Shown: piece by piece, positions 29,592-40,314 of the stretch
Layout of the letters: every line of letters begins with the position of its first letter
How positions within the stretch are numbered: position 1 is the first letter of the stretch
NCBI RefSeq assembly: GCF_014199915.1
Contig: NZ_JACHOO010000006.1
Coordinates: 327,021 to 391,020 of the forward strand
Reading direction: 5' to 3'
DNA from: Prosthecomicrobium pneumaticum
GTDB taxonomy: Bacteria; Pseudomonadota; Alphaproteobacteria; Rhizobiales; Kaistiaceae
Length of the DNA stretch: 64,000 nucleotides
Notes under the pieces: generated by a model
Databases searched by the model: none
Told to the model about the DNA's origin: nothing
What the model saw: only the letters and a program-made list of their open reading frames with translations
Made by a program: the position numbers and the translations under genes

Positions 29592-30857
29592 ATGCGCGAA
29601 ATCAAACTACAAGACTTGAAGGCGAAGTCGCCGACCGAACTGGTCGCCTTCGCCGAGGAATACGAGGTCGAGAACGCGAGCACCATGCGCAAGCAGGAGC
29701 TCATGTTCGCGATCCTGAAGCAGCTCGCGGCGCGCGACATCGACATCATCGGCGAGGGGGTGGTCGAGGTGCTGCAGGACGGCTTCGGCTTCCTGCGCTC
29801 ACCCGACGCCAACTATCTCGCCGGACCTGACGACATCTATGTCTCGCCCTCGCAAATCCGTCGTTTTTCGCTGCGCACCGGCGACACGGTCGAGGGCCAG
29901 ATTCGCGGTCCGAAGGATGGCGAGCGCTATTTCGCCCTCCTGAAGGTCAATCTGATCAATTTCGAGGACCCGGAAAAGGCGCGCCACAAGGTCCATTTCG
30001 ACAATCTGACGCCGCTCTATCCGAACGAGCGGTTCAAGATGGAGCCGGAGTTTCCGACCTCGAAGGATATGACGCCGCGCGTCATCGATCTCGTCGCGCC
30101 GCTCGGCAAGGGCCAGCGCGCGCTGATCACCGCGCCGCCGCGGACCGGCAAGACGGTGTTCCTGCAGAACATCGCCTCGTCGATCGCGACCAACCATCCC
30201 GAGTGCTATCTGATCGTCCTGCTGATCGACGAGCGGCCGGAAGAAGTCACCGACATGCAGCGCTCGGTGAAGGGCGAGGTGATCTCCTCGACCTTCGACG
30301 AGCCGGCGACCCGCCATGTCGCCGTCGCCGAAATGGTGATCGAGAAGGCGAAGCGCCTCGTCGAGCATGGCCGCGACGTCGTCATCCTGCTCGATTCGAT
30401 CACCCGTCTCGGCCGCGCCTACAACACCGTCGTGCCGTCCTCCGGCAAGGTGCTGACCGGCGGCGTCGACGCCAATGCCCTGCAGCGGCCGAAGCGCTTC
30501 TTCGGCGCGGCGCGCAACATCGAAGAGGGCGGCTCGCTCACCATCATCGCCACGGCGCTGATCGACACCGGCAGCCGCATGGACGAAGTGATCTTCGAGG
30601 AGTTCAAGGGCACCGGCAATTCCGAGATCATTCTCGACCGCAAGGTGGCCGACAAGCGCGTCTTCCCGGCGATCGACATCACGCGGTCCGGCACCCGCAA
30701 GGAAGAGCTGCTCGTTCCGCCGGACATTCTCAAGAAGACCTTCGTGCTCCGCCGCATCCTCAATCCGATGGGTACCGTCGATGCGATCGAGTTCGTGCTC
30801 GACAAGCTGCGGCAGACGAAGAGCAACGCCGATTTCTTCGATCAGATGAACACCTGA
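29592..30857 (+). CDS. rho: Transcription termination factor Rho
   Basis: Rho is the hexameric RNA helicase that ends transcription. The 421-aa protein has the N-terminal helical domain ([20 protein letters not shown]), the cold-shock RNA-binding site [14 protein letters not shown], Walker A APPRTGKT, Walker [17 protein letters not shown] and the Q-loop region [22 protein letters not shown]. The ATG at 29592 matches the family start. Its 3' end overlaps the convergent DUF255 gene by 16 bp. Confidence 0.98.
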   Translation: MREIKLQDLKAKSPTELVAFAEEYEVENASTMRKQELMFAILKQLAARDIDIIGEGVVEVLQDGFGFLRSPDANYLAGPDDIYVSPSQIRRFSLRTGDTVEGQIRGPKDGERYFALLKVNLINFEDPEKARHKVHFDNLTPLYPNERFKMEPEFPTSKDMTPRVIDLVAPLGKGQRALITAPPRTGKTVFLQNIASSIATNHPECYLIVLLIDERPEEVTDMQRSVKGEVISSTFDEPATRHVAVAEMVIEKAKRLVEHGRDVVILLDSITRLGRAYNTVVPSSGKVLTGGVDANALQRPKRFFGAARNIEEGGSLTIIATALIDTGSRMDEVIFEEFKGTGNSEIILDRKVADKRVFPAIDITRSGTRKEELLVPPDILKKTFVLRRILNPMGTVDAIEFVLDKLRQTKSNADFFDQMNT

Positions 30858-32866
30858 TCCGGCGCATCAAGCGCGGCGGCGAGCGCCGCCGCCTCGGTCA
30901 CCGGCAGAGAACAGCGGCCTTCGCGGCACAGATGGGCGGTCGGCTTCCCCCCGACCGCCTTTTTTCCGTGTGCCGGATGAGCGGGGGGAAGCATTTCGCC
31001 GTCGGCCCGGCGATCGAGGATGAGGTTCGGATTACGGGCCGCGCGGACGGTGCCAAGGAGCGCCTCCGCCTCCTGGCCTTCGGACGAGACGATCAGGACG
31101 AGCGTTCCGAAGAGGCGGAGGTCGAGCGCCGAGAGGAGGCTCGCCGTGCCGAAGACATTGCCGACCATCACCGGCCGCGCGGCCTCGAGCAGCCGGTCGG
31201 CGCGCGCGCGCCACCGGTCATCGCCGCTCAGGTGCCACAGCCGCACATGGGCCGACGCGGCGAGGCCGTGCGGATTGGGTGTCGCCTCGTCGAGCCGTTC
31301 GACGGGCCGCAACACCAGCTCCTCGGCATCGTCGGCGGTGAAATGGAAGCCGCCGGCCCCGTCGCCGTGATGGCGCTCGAGGGCGTCGAGCCAGCGGATG
31401 GCGTCCTCGATATAGGCGGCGCCCCCGGTCGCGCGATGGAGCGCGAGCGCCGCCGAGGCCATACCGGCGAGGTCGCCCGCAAAGCCGGGGAAGACCAGCC
31501 GGCCGTCCTTCCACGCATGGCCGAGGCGATCGCCGCGGGCCATCGTGGTCGCGACGAAGCGATAGGCGGTCTCGGCGGCTTCGATCAGGTCTGGTCGGTC
31601 GAGCCGGAAGCCCGAATCGGCAAGCCCGGTGATCGCGAGGCCGTTCCAGTCGGCGAGAATCTTGTCGTCGCGGCCGGGCCTCGGCCGGGTCTCGCGCTCG
31701 GCCCGCAGGGTGGCGAGAAGCGCCGGAAGACGGTCCTGCTCGTCATCGGTGAGGCGGTCGCCCCGCAATCGATTCGGAACCGAAACGCCCTCCCAATTGC
31801 CGCCGGGCCGGATGTCATAGGCGCGCCCGACAAGTTCGGCATCGGCCGGTGGCAGCGCGGCCGCCAGCGCGTCGGGTGTCCAGATATAGAAGCGTCCCTC
31901 CTCCCCTTCCGAATCCGCGTCGAGGCTGGCGGCGAAGGCGCCACCCTCGAGCCGCATCTCGCGCGCCATCCAGCCGGCGACCTGATCGATTCGGATCCGG
32001 AACAATCCGGAGCGATGGGCGTGGGCCGCGAGCCGGGTCAGCAACTGGCCGTTGTCGTAGAGCATTTTCTCGAAATGCGGCACCAGCCATTCCGCGTCGA
32101 CGCTGTAGCGCGCCAGCCCGCCGCCGATATGGTCGTAGATTCCACCTTCGCACAGACTGGTCAGCGTGGTGTCGACGAGTTGGGCCAGATCGCGGCGGCC
32201 GGTCCGGCCCGCCGTCCGGTCTAGAAAGCCGAGGACCGAAGCGTTCGGGAATTTCGGCGCGCCCCGTGTCCCGCCGCGCTCGCGGTCCATCAGGGAGAGG
32301 AGACTGTCCGCGGCGCGGTCGAGGAGATCGGGGCCGAGTGCGGGCATCGCCTCCGGGCTCGGCTCGGGCCGTCGGAGATGATCGAGCAGACGGCCGGCCT
32401 GGCCGGTCACCTTCCCGCGCTCGCGCTGCCAGAGGTCGGAAACAGCCTCGAGCACGGCGACGAAGCCGGGACGTCCGTAGAGCGGCGTCTTCGGAAAATA
32501 GGTGCCGCCCCAGAAAGGGGCTCCGGCCGGGGTCAGGAACATGGTCAGCGGCCAGCCACCCTGGTCGCCGAGGGCCTGGAGTGCCTTCATGTAGATCTGG
32601 TCGATGTCGGGCCGCTCCTCGCGATCGACCTTGATATTGACGAACAGCCGGTTCATCACCGCCGCGACCGTCTCGTCCTCGAAACTCTCATGCGCCATGA
32701 CATGGCACCAGTGACATGCGGCGTAGCCGACGGAGAGCAGGATCGGCTTGTCCGAGGCCGCGGCCTCGGCGAGCGCGTCCGGTCCCCAGGGTCGCCAATG
32801 GACGGGGTTGTCACGGTGCTGCAGCAAATAGGGGCTCGTCTCGTGACGGAGCAGGTTTTCCGACAT
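30842..32866 (-). CDS. DUF255 thioredoxin-domain protein (YyaL/spermatogenesis-associated family)
   Basis: The 674-aa protein begins [21 protein letters not shown], followed by a thioredoxin-like domain with ACHWCH (Cys51, Cys54), then an alpha/alpha six-barrel like N-acylglucosamine epimerases ([13 protein letters not shown]; residues ~200-600). The CxxC suggests redox chemistry, but no bacterial activity is established. The length is normal. It stands divergent to mnmE, with 62 bp between starts. The ATG at 32866 is the family start. Confidence 0.9.
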   Translation of the reverse strand: MSENLLRHETSPYLLQHRDNPVHWRPWGPDALAEAAASDKPILLSVGYAACHWCHVMAHESFEDETVAAVMNRLFVNIKVDREERPDIDQIYMKALQALGDQGGWPLTMFLTPAGAPFWGGTYFPKTPLYGRPGFVAVLEAVSDLWQRERGKVTGQAGRLLDHLRRPEPSPEAMPALGPDLLDRAADSLLSLMDRERGGTRGAPKFPNASVLGFLDRTAGRTGRRDLAQLVDTTLTSLCEGGIYDHIGGGLARYSVDAEWLVPHFEKMLYDNGQLLTRLAAHAHRSGLFRIRIDQVAGWMAREMRLEGGAFAASLDADSEGEEGRFYIWTPDALAAALPPADAELVGRAYDIRPGGNWEGVSVPNRLRGDRLTDDEQDRLPALLATLRAERETRPRPGRDDKILADWNGLAITGLADSGFRLDRPDLIEAAETAYRFVATTMARGDRLGHAWKDGRLVFPGFAGDLAGMASAALALHRATGGAAYIEDAIRWLDALERHHGDGAGGFHFTADDAEELVLRPVERLDEATPNPHGLAASAHVRLWHLSGDDRWRARADRLLEAARPVMVGNVFGTASLLSALDLRLFGTLVLIVSSEGQEAEALLGTVRAARNPNLILDRRADGEMLPPAHPAHGKKAVGGKPTAHLCREGRCSLPVTEAAALAAALDAPDQVFI

Positions 32867-32928
32867 GCCGGTCTCCCGTGGGTCGCGTCCGATCAATCTG
32901 GGGCGCCGGGGCGCGCGAGGCCAGCTCG

Positions 32929-34272
32929 ATGAGCGAGGCTACGATCTTCGCGCTGTCGAGCGGCGCACCGCCGGCCGGCGTCGCCGTCATCCGGGTGAGC
33001 GGTGAGGGCGTCCGATTCGGACTCGAAACGATTATCGGTCCTCTTCCGCCGCCGCGCCGCGCCGCGCTGAGGCCGATTCGGGATCCGCGCACTGGCGAGC
33101 TGCTCGACGCCGGTCTGGTGTTGTTTTTCCCTGGACCGCACAGTTTCACCGGCGAGGATGTCGCTGAGCTGCAGATCCATGGGGGCCGAGCGGTGGTTGC
33201 CGCGGTGCTCGACACACTCGGCGGACTGCCCGGCTTCGCACCGGCCGAGGCGGGCGCTTTCACCCGGCGTGCCTTCGAGAACGGCCGTCTCGACCTGACC
33301 GAGGTCGAGGGGCTGGCCGACCTCGTTCAGGCGGAGACGGCCTGGCAGCGCCGGCTCGCGCGGGCGCAGGCCGGCGGCGCGTTGAGATCGCTCTATGACG
33401 GCTGGCGGTCTCGGCTGATCCGGGCGCGGGCGCTGATCGAGGCGGAACTCGACTTTCCGGATGAGGAGGATGTGCCGGGCTCGGTGTCGGAGCGGGTCTG
33501 GGCCGACATCGCGGTGCTCTCCACGGAAGTGGAGGTCCATCTGGCGCGCGCGGAATGGGGGGAGCGCGCCCGGTCGGGGTTCGAGATCGTGCTGCTCGGG
33601 CCACCCAATGCGGGGAAGTCGAGCTTGCTGAACGCACTCGCCGGGCGGGACGTCGCGATCGTCACGGACGAGCCGGGGACAACCCGTGATCTGATCGAGG
33701 TGCGGCTCGACCTGGCCGGCTATCCCGTGACGCTGGTTGATACCGCGGGCTTGCGGCAGGCCACGGGGCGGGTGGAAGAGGAGGGGATCCGCCGCGCCCT
33801 CGCCCGCGGCGCTCGCGCCGACCTCCTCCTTCGGCTCGACCCGGCGGACGAGATGGTGCAGCCGCGATCGGCTCCGGATGGGGTGGCGCCGGAGGGGCCG
33901 CCCGCGCTCCGGATCGCCAGTAAGGCGGACGTGATCGATTCGGACTCGAAACATTTCCTGCGGGAAGCGGGGAGCATGCCGGTTTCCTCGACCACTGGGG
34001 AAGGGTTGGACGACCTGATCCGTGCGATCGGCCGGGCGCTGGGTGTCGCGGAGCCGCCGCCCGACCTCGCCCTGCCCAATCGTGCGCGCCATCGGGCCGG
34101 GCTGCTCGCGCTCTCCGAATCCCTGCAAGCTGCGCGAAAGAGCGGTCTTGCGCTCGAACTGCGGGCCGAGGAACTGCGGCGCGCCGGTGATGCGCTCGGC
34201 CGCCTCACGGGTCGGATCGATGTCGAGGACATGCTCGACGTCATCTTTCGCGAGTTCTGTATTGGCAAGTGA
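32929..34272 (+). CDS. mnmE: tRNA modification GTPase MnmE (TrmE)
   Basis: MnmE works with MnmG to put the cmnm5 group on the wobble uridine of certain tRNAs. The 447-aa protein has an N-terminal folate-binding domain (IFALSSGAPPAGVAVIRVSG), a helical domain, and a G domain with G1 GPPNAGKSS, G2 DEPGTTRD, G3 DTAGLR and a G4 that reads SKAD instead of NKxD, and ends in the essential CIGK with its catalytic Cys. The ATG at 32929 is the family start. A parS site lies just after the stop. Confidence 0.96.
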   Translation: MSEATIFALSSGAPPAGVAVIRVSGEGVRFGLETIIGPLPPPRRAALRPIRDPRTGELLDAGLVLFFPGPHSFTGEDVAELQIHGGRAVVAAVLDTLGGLPGFAPAEAGAFTRRAFENGRLDLTEVEGLADLVQAETAWQRRLARAQAGGALRSLYDGWRSRLIRARALIEAELDFPDEEDVPGSVSERVWADIAVLSTEVEVHLARAEWGERARSGFEIVLLGPPNAGKSSLLNALAGRDVAIVTDEPGTTRDLIEVRLDLAGYPVTLVDTAGLRQATGRVEEEGIRRALARGARADLLLRLDPADEMVQPRSAPDGVAPEGPPALRIASKADVIDSDSKHFLREAGSMPVSSTTGEGLDDLIRAIGRALGVAEPPPDLALPNRARHRAGLLALSESLQAARKSGLALELRAEELRRAGDALGRLTGRIDVEDMLDVIFREFCIGK

Positions 34273-34293
34273 CCGCTTCACGTGACCGGTGAC

Positions 34294-34309
34294 CGTTTCA
34301 CGTGAAACA
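34294..34309. other. parS centromere site 1 (intergenic mnmE-mnmG)
   Basis: CGTTTCACGTGAAACA contains the perfect 14-bp palindrome GTTTCACGTGAAAC, the ParB-binding core conserved across bacteria. It is 2.6 kb before parA. A degenerate copy sits 20 bp upstream (34270-34285). Confidence 0.95.
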
Positions 34310-34353
34310 GCCGCCGCTTTGACGGACGTTGGGCGATCCGCTAGGAAGCCGCC

Positions 34354-36222
34354 ATGATGGATGTTCCTCCCTTCGATGTCGTGGTGATCGGCGGCGGCCA
34401 CGCCGGCTGTGAGGCCGCGGCGGCGGCCGCGCGACTCGGAGCCAGAACGGCGCTCGTCACTCAAAAGGCCGAAACGATCGGCGTGATGTCGTGCAATCCA
34501 GCGATCGGCGGGCTCGGCAAGGGGCATCTGGTGCGGGAGATCGATGCGCTCGACGGCCTGATGGGTCGTATCGCCGACGCGGCTGGCATCCAGTTCCGCG
34601 TCCTCAACCGACGGAAGGGGCCTGCGGTGCGCGGTCCCCGAACCCAGGCGGACCGCAGGCTCTATCGCGAGGCGATGCAGGCGGCGATTGCTGAAACACC
34701 AAGCCTGACGGTCGTCGAGGGCGAGGCCGACGACATTCTGGTCGAGGGCGGCCGCGTCACGGCGGTGCGTCTTCTCGACGGGCGTCTCCTGAGCTGTGGC
34801 GCGGCGGTGCTGACCACGGGCACCTTCCTTCGCGGCCTGATCCATATCGGCGAGACCAAGATCCCGGCCGGCCGGGCCGGCGAGAAGCCGTCGCTGGGTC
34901 TCTCGGCGACCCTCGCACGGGAAGGCTTCGCGCTCGGCCGGCTGAAGACCGGGACGCCGCCACGCCTCGACGGACGGACCATCGACTGGTCCGGACTCGA
35001 TCGGCAGGGGGCTGACGATCCTCCGGAACCGTTCTCGACCCTGACGACGGCCATCCGCAATCCGCAGATCGAATGCGGTGTCACCCGCACGACGCCGGCG
35101 ACTCATGCGATCATCGAGGCCAATCTCGCCCGGTCGCCGATGTATTCGGGCCAGATCGAGAGCCGCGGGCCGCGCTACTGCCCGTCGATCGAGGACAAGA
35201 TCGTGCGCTTCGGAGAGAGGGACGGACACCAGATCTTTCTCGAGCCGGAGGGTCTGGACGACGACACCGTCTATCCGAACGGCATTTCGACCTCGTTGCC
35301 GGAGGATGTGCAGACGGCGCTCGTCGCTTCGATCCCGGGCCTCGAGCACGCGCGGATCCTGCGGCCCGGCTATGCCATCGAATATGACCATGTCGACCCG
35401 CGCGAACTGACGCCGAGTTTGGAGACCAGAAGGGTCGCCGGGCTGTTCCTTGCAGGCCAGATCAACGGTACGACGGGTTATGAGGAAGCGGGCGGTCAGG
35501 GCCTGGTCGCGGGGCTCAATGCGGCGCGTCGCGCGGCCGGGATGGACGGCGTCGTCTTCAGTCGCGCCGAGAGCTATCTCGGCGTGATGATCGATGACCT
35601 CACGACGCGTGGCGTCACCGAGCCCTATCGGATGTTCACCTCGCGCGCCGAGTTTCGGCTCTCGCTCCGCGCGGACAATGCGGATCAACGGTTGACACCG
35701 CTCGGCGAGACGATCGGCTGCGTCGGCGCCACCCGTCGCGCCGCCTTCGCGCAGAAGAGGGCTGCGCTGGCGGCGGCCCGTGCCGCCTTCGAGTCCGTCG
35801 CCCTCACTCCGGATGCGGCGGCCCGCCATGGCTTGGCGATCAATCGCGACGGCGTCCGCCGGAGCGGCTTCGACCTGCTGTCGCGACCGGACATCACGGT
35901 GCAGACGCTCGCGGCGATCTTTCCCGAGCTGCGCGCGATCCCTGCCGCCATTGCGGAGCAGGTCGAGACCGACGCGAAGTATTCGGTCTACCTCGTACGA
36001 CAGGAGGCCGATCGGGCGGCTCTCCGGCGCGACGAGGCGATCTCGCTCGACCCGATCGGCTCCTATGCGGACATGCCCGGCCTTTCGAACGAGCTTCGGC
36101 AGAAGCTCGACCGCCTTCGGCCTCCGACGCTCGGCCATGCGGCGCGCATAGAGGGGATGACGCCGGCCGCGCTGGCGATCCTGCTCGGCCATGCCCGCAA
36201 GGCGATCGGAGCGCGGGCGTGA
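34354..36222 (+). CDS. mnmG: tRNA uridine-5-carboxymethylaminomethyl modification enzyme MnmG (GidA)
   Basis: MnmG is the FAD-dependent partner of MnmE. The 622-aa protein has the FAD-binding [20 protein letters not shown], family motif [45 protein letters not shown], and [20 protein letters not shown], with a C-terminal helical domain binding MnmE. Two adjacent Met codons give an uncertainty of one residue at the start. It overlaps rsmG by 4 bp (GTGA). Confidence 0.97.
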   Translation: MMDVPPFDVVVIGGGHAGCEAAAAAARLGARTALVTQKAETIGVMSCNPAIGGLGKGHLVREIDALDGLMGRIADAAGIQFRVLNRRKGPAVRGPRTQADRRLYREAMQAAIAETPSLTVVEGEADDILVEGGRVTAVRLLDGRLLSCGAAVLTTGTFLRGLIHIGETKIPAGRAGEKPSLGLSATLAREGFALGRLKTGTPPRLDGRTIDWSGLDRQGADDPPEPFSTLTTAIRNPQIECGVTRTTPATHAIIEANLARSPMYSGQIESRGPRYCPSIEDKIVRFGERDGHQIFLEPEGLDDDTVYPNGISTSLPEDVQTALVASIPGLEHARILRPGYAIEYDHVDPRELTPSLETRRVAGLFLAGQINGTTGYEEAGGQGLVAGLNAARRAAGMDGVVFSRAESYLGVMIDDLTTRGVTEPYRMFTSRAEFRLSLRADNADQRLTPLGETIGCVGATRRAAFAQKRAALAAARAAFESVALTPDAAARHGLAINRDGVRRSGFDLLSRPDITVQTLAAIFPELRAIPAAIAEQVETDAKYSVYLVRQEADRAALRRDEAISLDPIGSYADMPGLSNELRQKLDRLRPPTLGHAARIEGMTPAALAILLGHARKAIGARA

Positions 36223-36860
36223 GTGCGGCGGAAGGGCCCGGTGCCGTCGAGCGCGTCCTCCCCGTTTCACGTGAAACGCGCCAGCGGCTGGAGACCTATG
36301 TCGCTCTCATCCGGCGTTGGCAGCCGGCGCAGAACCTCGTCTCGCCGCAGACGCTCGATACGCTCTGGACCCGACACATCGCCGACTGCGCCCAGCTCGT
36401 CGCGCTGTTCCCCGACGATTTGCGCTGGGTCGATCTCGGCTCCGGCGCCGGCCTGCCCGGCCTCGTCACCGCGATCCTGCTTGCGGATCGGCCCGGCGCG
36501 AAGGTTCATCTGGTCGAGAGCAATCAGCGCAAATGCGCCTTCCTGCGGGCGGCGATCCGCGAGACCGGCGCGCCGGCCGTCGTGGCCGAAGGCCGGATCG
36601 ATTCGGTTCTGAAACAATTCGACGCGCCGGTCGATCGGATCAGCGCCCGCGCGCTCGCTTCATTCGCCGCTCTTCTCGACCTGTCGGCGCCGCTCCTCGC
36701 CCGCGGCGTGCCGGCCGCCTTCCACAAAGGTGCGGATTTCGCCGCCGAGCGCGCGGAAGCCTCTCAATCCTGGACGCTCGATCTGGTAGAACATCAAAGC
36801 ATGATCGACCCGCGTGGCCTCGTCGTCGAGATCCGCAGGGCCGTCCGCCGAGACGTTTGA
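36219..36860 (+). CDS. rsmG: 16S rRNA (guanine527-N7)-methyltransferase RsmG
   Basis: RsmG uses AdoMet to methylate G527 of 16S rRNA. The 213-aa protein has a GTG start that overlaps the mnmG stop, the helical N-terminus [25 protein letters not shown], the AdoMet loop [14 protein letters not shown] and [14 protein letters not shown]. Codons 16-20 (V-S-R-E-T) encode a complete parS palindrome. It is followed by parA after 28 bp, the classic mnmEG-rsmG-parAB cluster of origin regions. Confidence 0.96.
   Translation: MSAAEGPGAVERVLPVSRETRQRLETYVALIRRWQPAQNLVSPQTLDTLWTRHIADCAQLVALFPDDLRWVDLGSGAGLPGLVTAILLADRPGAKVHLVESNQRKCAFLRAAIRETGAPAVVAEGRIDSVLKQFDAPVDRISARALASFAALLDLSAPLLARGVPAAFHKGADFAAERAEASQSWTLDLVEHQSMIDPRGLVVEIRRAVRRDV
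36263..36278. other. parS centromere site 2 (inside rsmG)
   Basis: CGTTTCACGTGAAACG holds the perfect 14-bp ParB core at 36264-36277. It lies within the rsmG reading frame, 1.97 kb from site 1 and 0.6 kb before parA. Confidence 0.95.
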
Positions 36861-36888
36861 CCGCGTCGCCAGGACCCCGGAGGCCGCC

Positions 36889-37749
<861 letters not shown>

Positions 37750-37761
37750 GGAGAACGAGGG

Positions 37762-38634
37762 ATGAGTGAGGAGATCGGGCGGCGCCGCTTGGGCCGCGGG
37801 CTCGCGGCGCTGATCGGCGACATGGATACCGAAGCCGCCGTGGTCGACCGCGCGCGCACGAGCCGCCGCGTGCCCGTCGAGTTTCTGCGGCCGAACCCGC
37901 GCAATCCGAGAAAGTCCTTCGAGGAGGGCGACCTCGCCGATCTCTCCGCGTCGATCCGCGAGAAGGGGATCATGCAGCCGATCCTCGTCCGGCCCGTGCC
38001 GGGATCGAGCGATGCCTTCGAGATCATCGCCGGCGAGCGCCGCTGGCGGGCGGCGCAGCGTGCCGGACTGCACGAAGTGCCGGTGCTGATCCACGAGGTC
38101 TCCGACAAGGAGGCGCTCGAGCTCGCGATCATCGAGAACGTCCAGCGGCAGGATCTCAACGCCCTCGAGGAGGCGCTCGGCTATCAGCAGCTGATCGACG
38201 AGTTCGGCTACAGCCAGTCGGCGCTCGCCGACGTGATCGGCAAGAGCCGTCCGCATGTCGCCAACACGCTGCGGCTGCTCAAGCTGCCGCCGCCGGTGCA
38301 GGCGCATCTGCGCGAGGGCCGGCTGACGGCGGGCCATGCGCGTGCGCTCGTGACGGTCGAGGATCCGGTGGCGATGGCCGAGCGGATCGTCGAGGCCGGG
38401 CTCACGGTGCGCGATGCCGAGGCGCTCGGCCAGCAGCAGCCCGCGAGGGAGGGCGTGCCGCGGCGGCCGCGGAGCGACAAGGACGCCGACACCCGGGCGC
38501 TCGAAAGGGCGCTTTCCGATACGCTCGGCCTCGTCGTGTCGATCGAGCACAAGGCGAACGGCACCGGCACGGTCGCCATCCGCTACCGCTCGCTCGACCA
38601 GCTCGACGAACTCTGCCGACGCCTGCAGGGCTGA
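37762..38634 (+). CDS. parB: Chromosome partitioning protein ParB
   Basis: ParB loads on parS, spreads as a CTP-gated clamp and links the origin to ParA. The 290-aa protein starts RRRLGRGLAALIGD (the ParA-stimulating N-terminus), has the CTP-binding box GERRWRAAQRAG, the ENVQRQDLNALEEA block, an HTH (YSQSALADVIGKSRPHVANTLRLL) and a C-terminal dimer domain. It is complete, and cotranscribed with parA. Confidence 0.97.
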   Translation: MSEEIGRRRLGRGLAALIGDMDTEAAVVDRARTSRRVPVEFLRPNPRNPRKSFEEGDLADLSASIREKGIMQPILVRPVPGSSDAFEIIAGERRWRAAQRAGLHEVPVLIHEVSDKEALELAIIENVQRQDLNALEEALGYQQLIDEFGYSQSALADVIGKSRPHVANTLRLLKLPPPVQAHLREGRLTAGHARALVTVEDPVAMAERIVEAGLTVRDAEALGQQQPAREGVPRRPRSDKDADTRALERALSDTLGLVVSIEHKANGTGTVAIRYRSLDQLDELCRRLQG

Positions 38635-38708
38635 ACCGCGCCGGAAGGCCGTCAGATACGCCCGGGCGTGCCACGCCTCTCTGGCGCTTCGCGACGGTGT
38701 CGACGTCG

Positions 38709-39740
38709 TCAGCGGCGCGGGCGGGCCTGCACCGCGATGGCGAGCATCGCCTGGGCGAGCACGGTGTCGGCCATCGCCCCGCCGATCCGGCTTTCGAAAA
38801 GCGCGCCGTCGAGCCGCTCGAGCGCGGCCGCCAGCCGGCCGCTCGTCCAGGCCGAGAGCTGCGCGCCGACCTTCGGGCGCCGCTGGAAGAAGAGCGGCGG
38901 CGTGACCGCGTCGAGTGCCGCCTCGACCGAGCCTCCGGCCTCGACGAGCCCGCGGAGGCGATGCAGCAGCTGGAGATGGCGCAGGCATGCGCCGGCGACC
39001 ACGAAGCCCGCGGTGCCCGAGCCGACGAGCCGACGGAAGGCGCGGTCGAAGCCCGCCGGATCGCCGCCCGCGACCGCATCGACCGCATCGTCGATCGCGA
39101 AGGCCCCGGCGTCGCCGACGACCGCGCGAACCGTGTCGAGATCGACCCGGCCGGTGCCGCGTGCATAGAGGGCGAGCTTGCGCACCTCGTTGCGGCTGGC
39201 GAGCCGGTCGGCGCCGAGCAGCGTCTTCAGAGCGGCCCGCGCATCGCGGTCGATCGAGAGGTTTTCGAGCGCCAGCTCGTCGTCGACCAGACGGTCGAGC
39301 GCCGCGCCACTGTCGGAATAGCAGGCGATCGCGGCGGCGCCCTTGGCGTTCTCGCAGAGCCGGCGCAGGCCGACGCCCTTTTTCAGATCTCCGGCCTCGA
39401 GGATCACGAAAGCGTCTCGCGGCGGGGCGGCGAGTACGGCCTCGACGGCGGTCTGCACCGCCTTGCCACCATCGGCGCGCAGCCAGATGGCGCGGGTTCC
39501 GCCGAAGAGCGGCACCGTGTTTGCTTCATCGGCGAGGCGGCCGGGGTCGCCGGAGAGCGCCGCGGAATCGAGCTTGACGAGGGCGAAGGGGTCATCTCCG
39601 CCACCGATCACGCGGGTGGAGAATGTGGCCGCCCGTTCCGAGACGAGGCCGGTATCGGGTCCGTAGAAGAGCACGACGCGGAAGGCGGGGTCGGGCGACT
39701 GGAGAAAGCGCTCGACCTCCTGAGGGCGGATCGCCGTCAT
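38709..39740 (-). CDS. holA: DNA polymerase III delta subunit
   Basis: HolA is the clamp-opening wrench of the clamp loader. The 343-aa protein has VVLFYGPDTGLVSERA, the delta-family LPLFG-like block NTVPLFGGTRAIWLRA and LLGADRLASRNEVRKLALYA in the lid/collar region, where delta has no working P-loop. The ATG at 39740 gives the normal start. It lies 22 bp downstream of lptE, in the leuS-lptE-holA order found widely in proteobacteria, and is convergent with parB. Confidence 0.94.
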   Translation of the reverse strand: MTAIRPQEVERFLQSPDPAFRVVLFYGPDTGLVSERAATFSTRVIGGGDDPFALVKLDSAALSGDPGRLADEANTVPLFGGTRAIWLRADGGKAVQTAVEAVLAAPPRDAFVILEAGDLKKGVGLRRLCENAKGAAAIACYSDSGAALDRLVDDELALENLSIDRDARAALKTLLGADRLASRNEVRKLALYARGTGRVDLDTVRAVVGDAGAFAIDDAVDAVAGGDPAGFDRAFRRLVGSGTAGFVVAGACLRHLQLLHRLRGLVEAGGSVEAALDAVTPPLFFQRRPKVGAQLSAWTSGRLAAALERLDGALFESRIGGAMADTVLAQAMLAIAVQARPRR

Positions 39741-39762
39741 GCGGCCGGCCCGGGCGACCCGC

Positions 39763-40314
39763 TCAGCGGTGGTCGCGGACGAGCACCGCGGCAATCCGCA
39801 GCCGCATGTCTTCGGCGATCAGCTGCGAGGCGCGGTCCTGCGCGTCGATCAGGGCCCGCTCGTTCGCGAACTGCTGGTTCGAGCGGTCGTAGGACGCGAC
39901 GCCGCGGCTGGTGCCGCGTGTGACGGAGCGCCCGGTCTTGATCTCGGTGAGCTCATAGACCGCGGTCACCGTGACCGAATAGGCGGGCGAGGACTCGTCG
40001 CGGTCGAAGCCCAGGCGCGTTTCGCTCGAGGTCACCTGCAGCGACAGATCATAGAGCGGATCCGCTTCATCGCCGCCGCCGGTAAAGGCGAAGATCAGGT
40101 CGTTGCGGACCTGCTGCGCGACCCGGCCGGAAACGCTCGCGATCGAGATCGCGGCCAGTTCGGCGGAGACGCCGGGCCGCGCCCCGATTTCCGTCGAGCC
40201 CGCCATGAAGACCGGGGTGACGGTGCAGCCGGCGAGGCCGAGCGCGAGAAGCGCCGCGGCCGCCCCGGCGACGATCCGGCGCGGCGCGCCGGGAAGACGA
40301 TCAGACGACGACAT
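39763..40314 (-). CDS. lptE: LPS-assembly lipoprotein LptE
   Basis: LptE plugs the LptD barrel that inserts LPS into the outer membrane. The 183-aa protein has a lipoprotein signal with lipobox LGLAGC (Cys30), then the short-strand pattern of LptE with [13 protein letters not shown] and a C-terminal helix. Sequence conservation in this family is weak, so position between leuS and holA is a main support. Its start overlaps the leuS 3' end by 14 bp. Confidence 0.9.
   Translation of the reverse strand: MSSSDRLPGAPRRIVAGAAAALLALGLAGCTVTPVFMAGSTEIGARPGVSAELAAISIASVSGRVAQQVRNDLIFAFTGGGDEADPLYDLSLQVTSSETRLGFDRDESSPAYSVTVTAVYELTEIKTGRSVTRGTSRGVASYDRSNQQFANERALIDAQDRASQLIAEDMRLRIAAVLVRDHR

Noticed and set aside
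32893..36270. A 1125-codon minus-strand open frame opposite mnmE and mnmG
   Set aside because: Same GC effect. It crosses several well-supported plus-strand genes and a parS site and has no domain pattern.
36814..36888. Longer parA start inside rsmG
   Set aside because: The added residues are translated from rsmG coding sequence in another frame and do not resemble ParA; the ATG at 36889 has its own ribosome-binding site.
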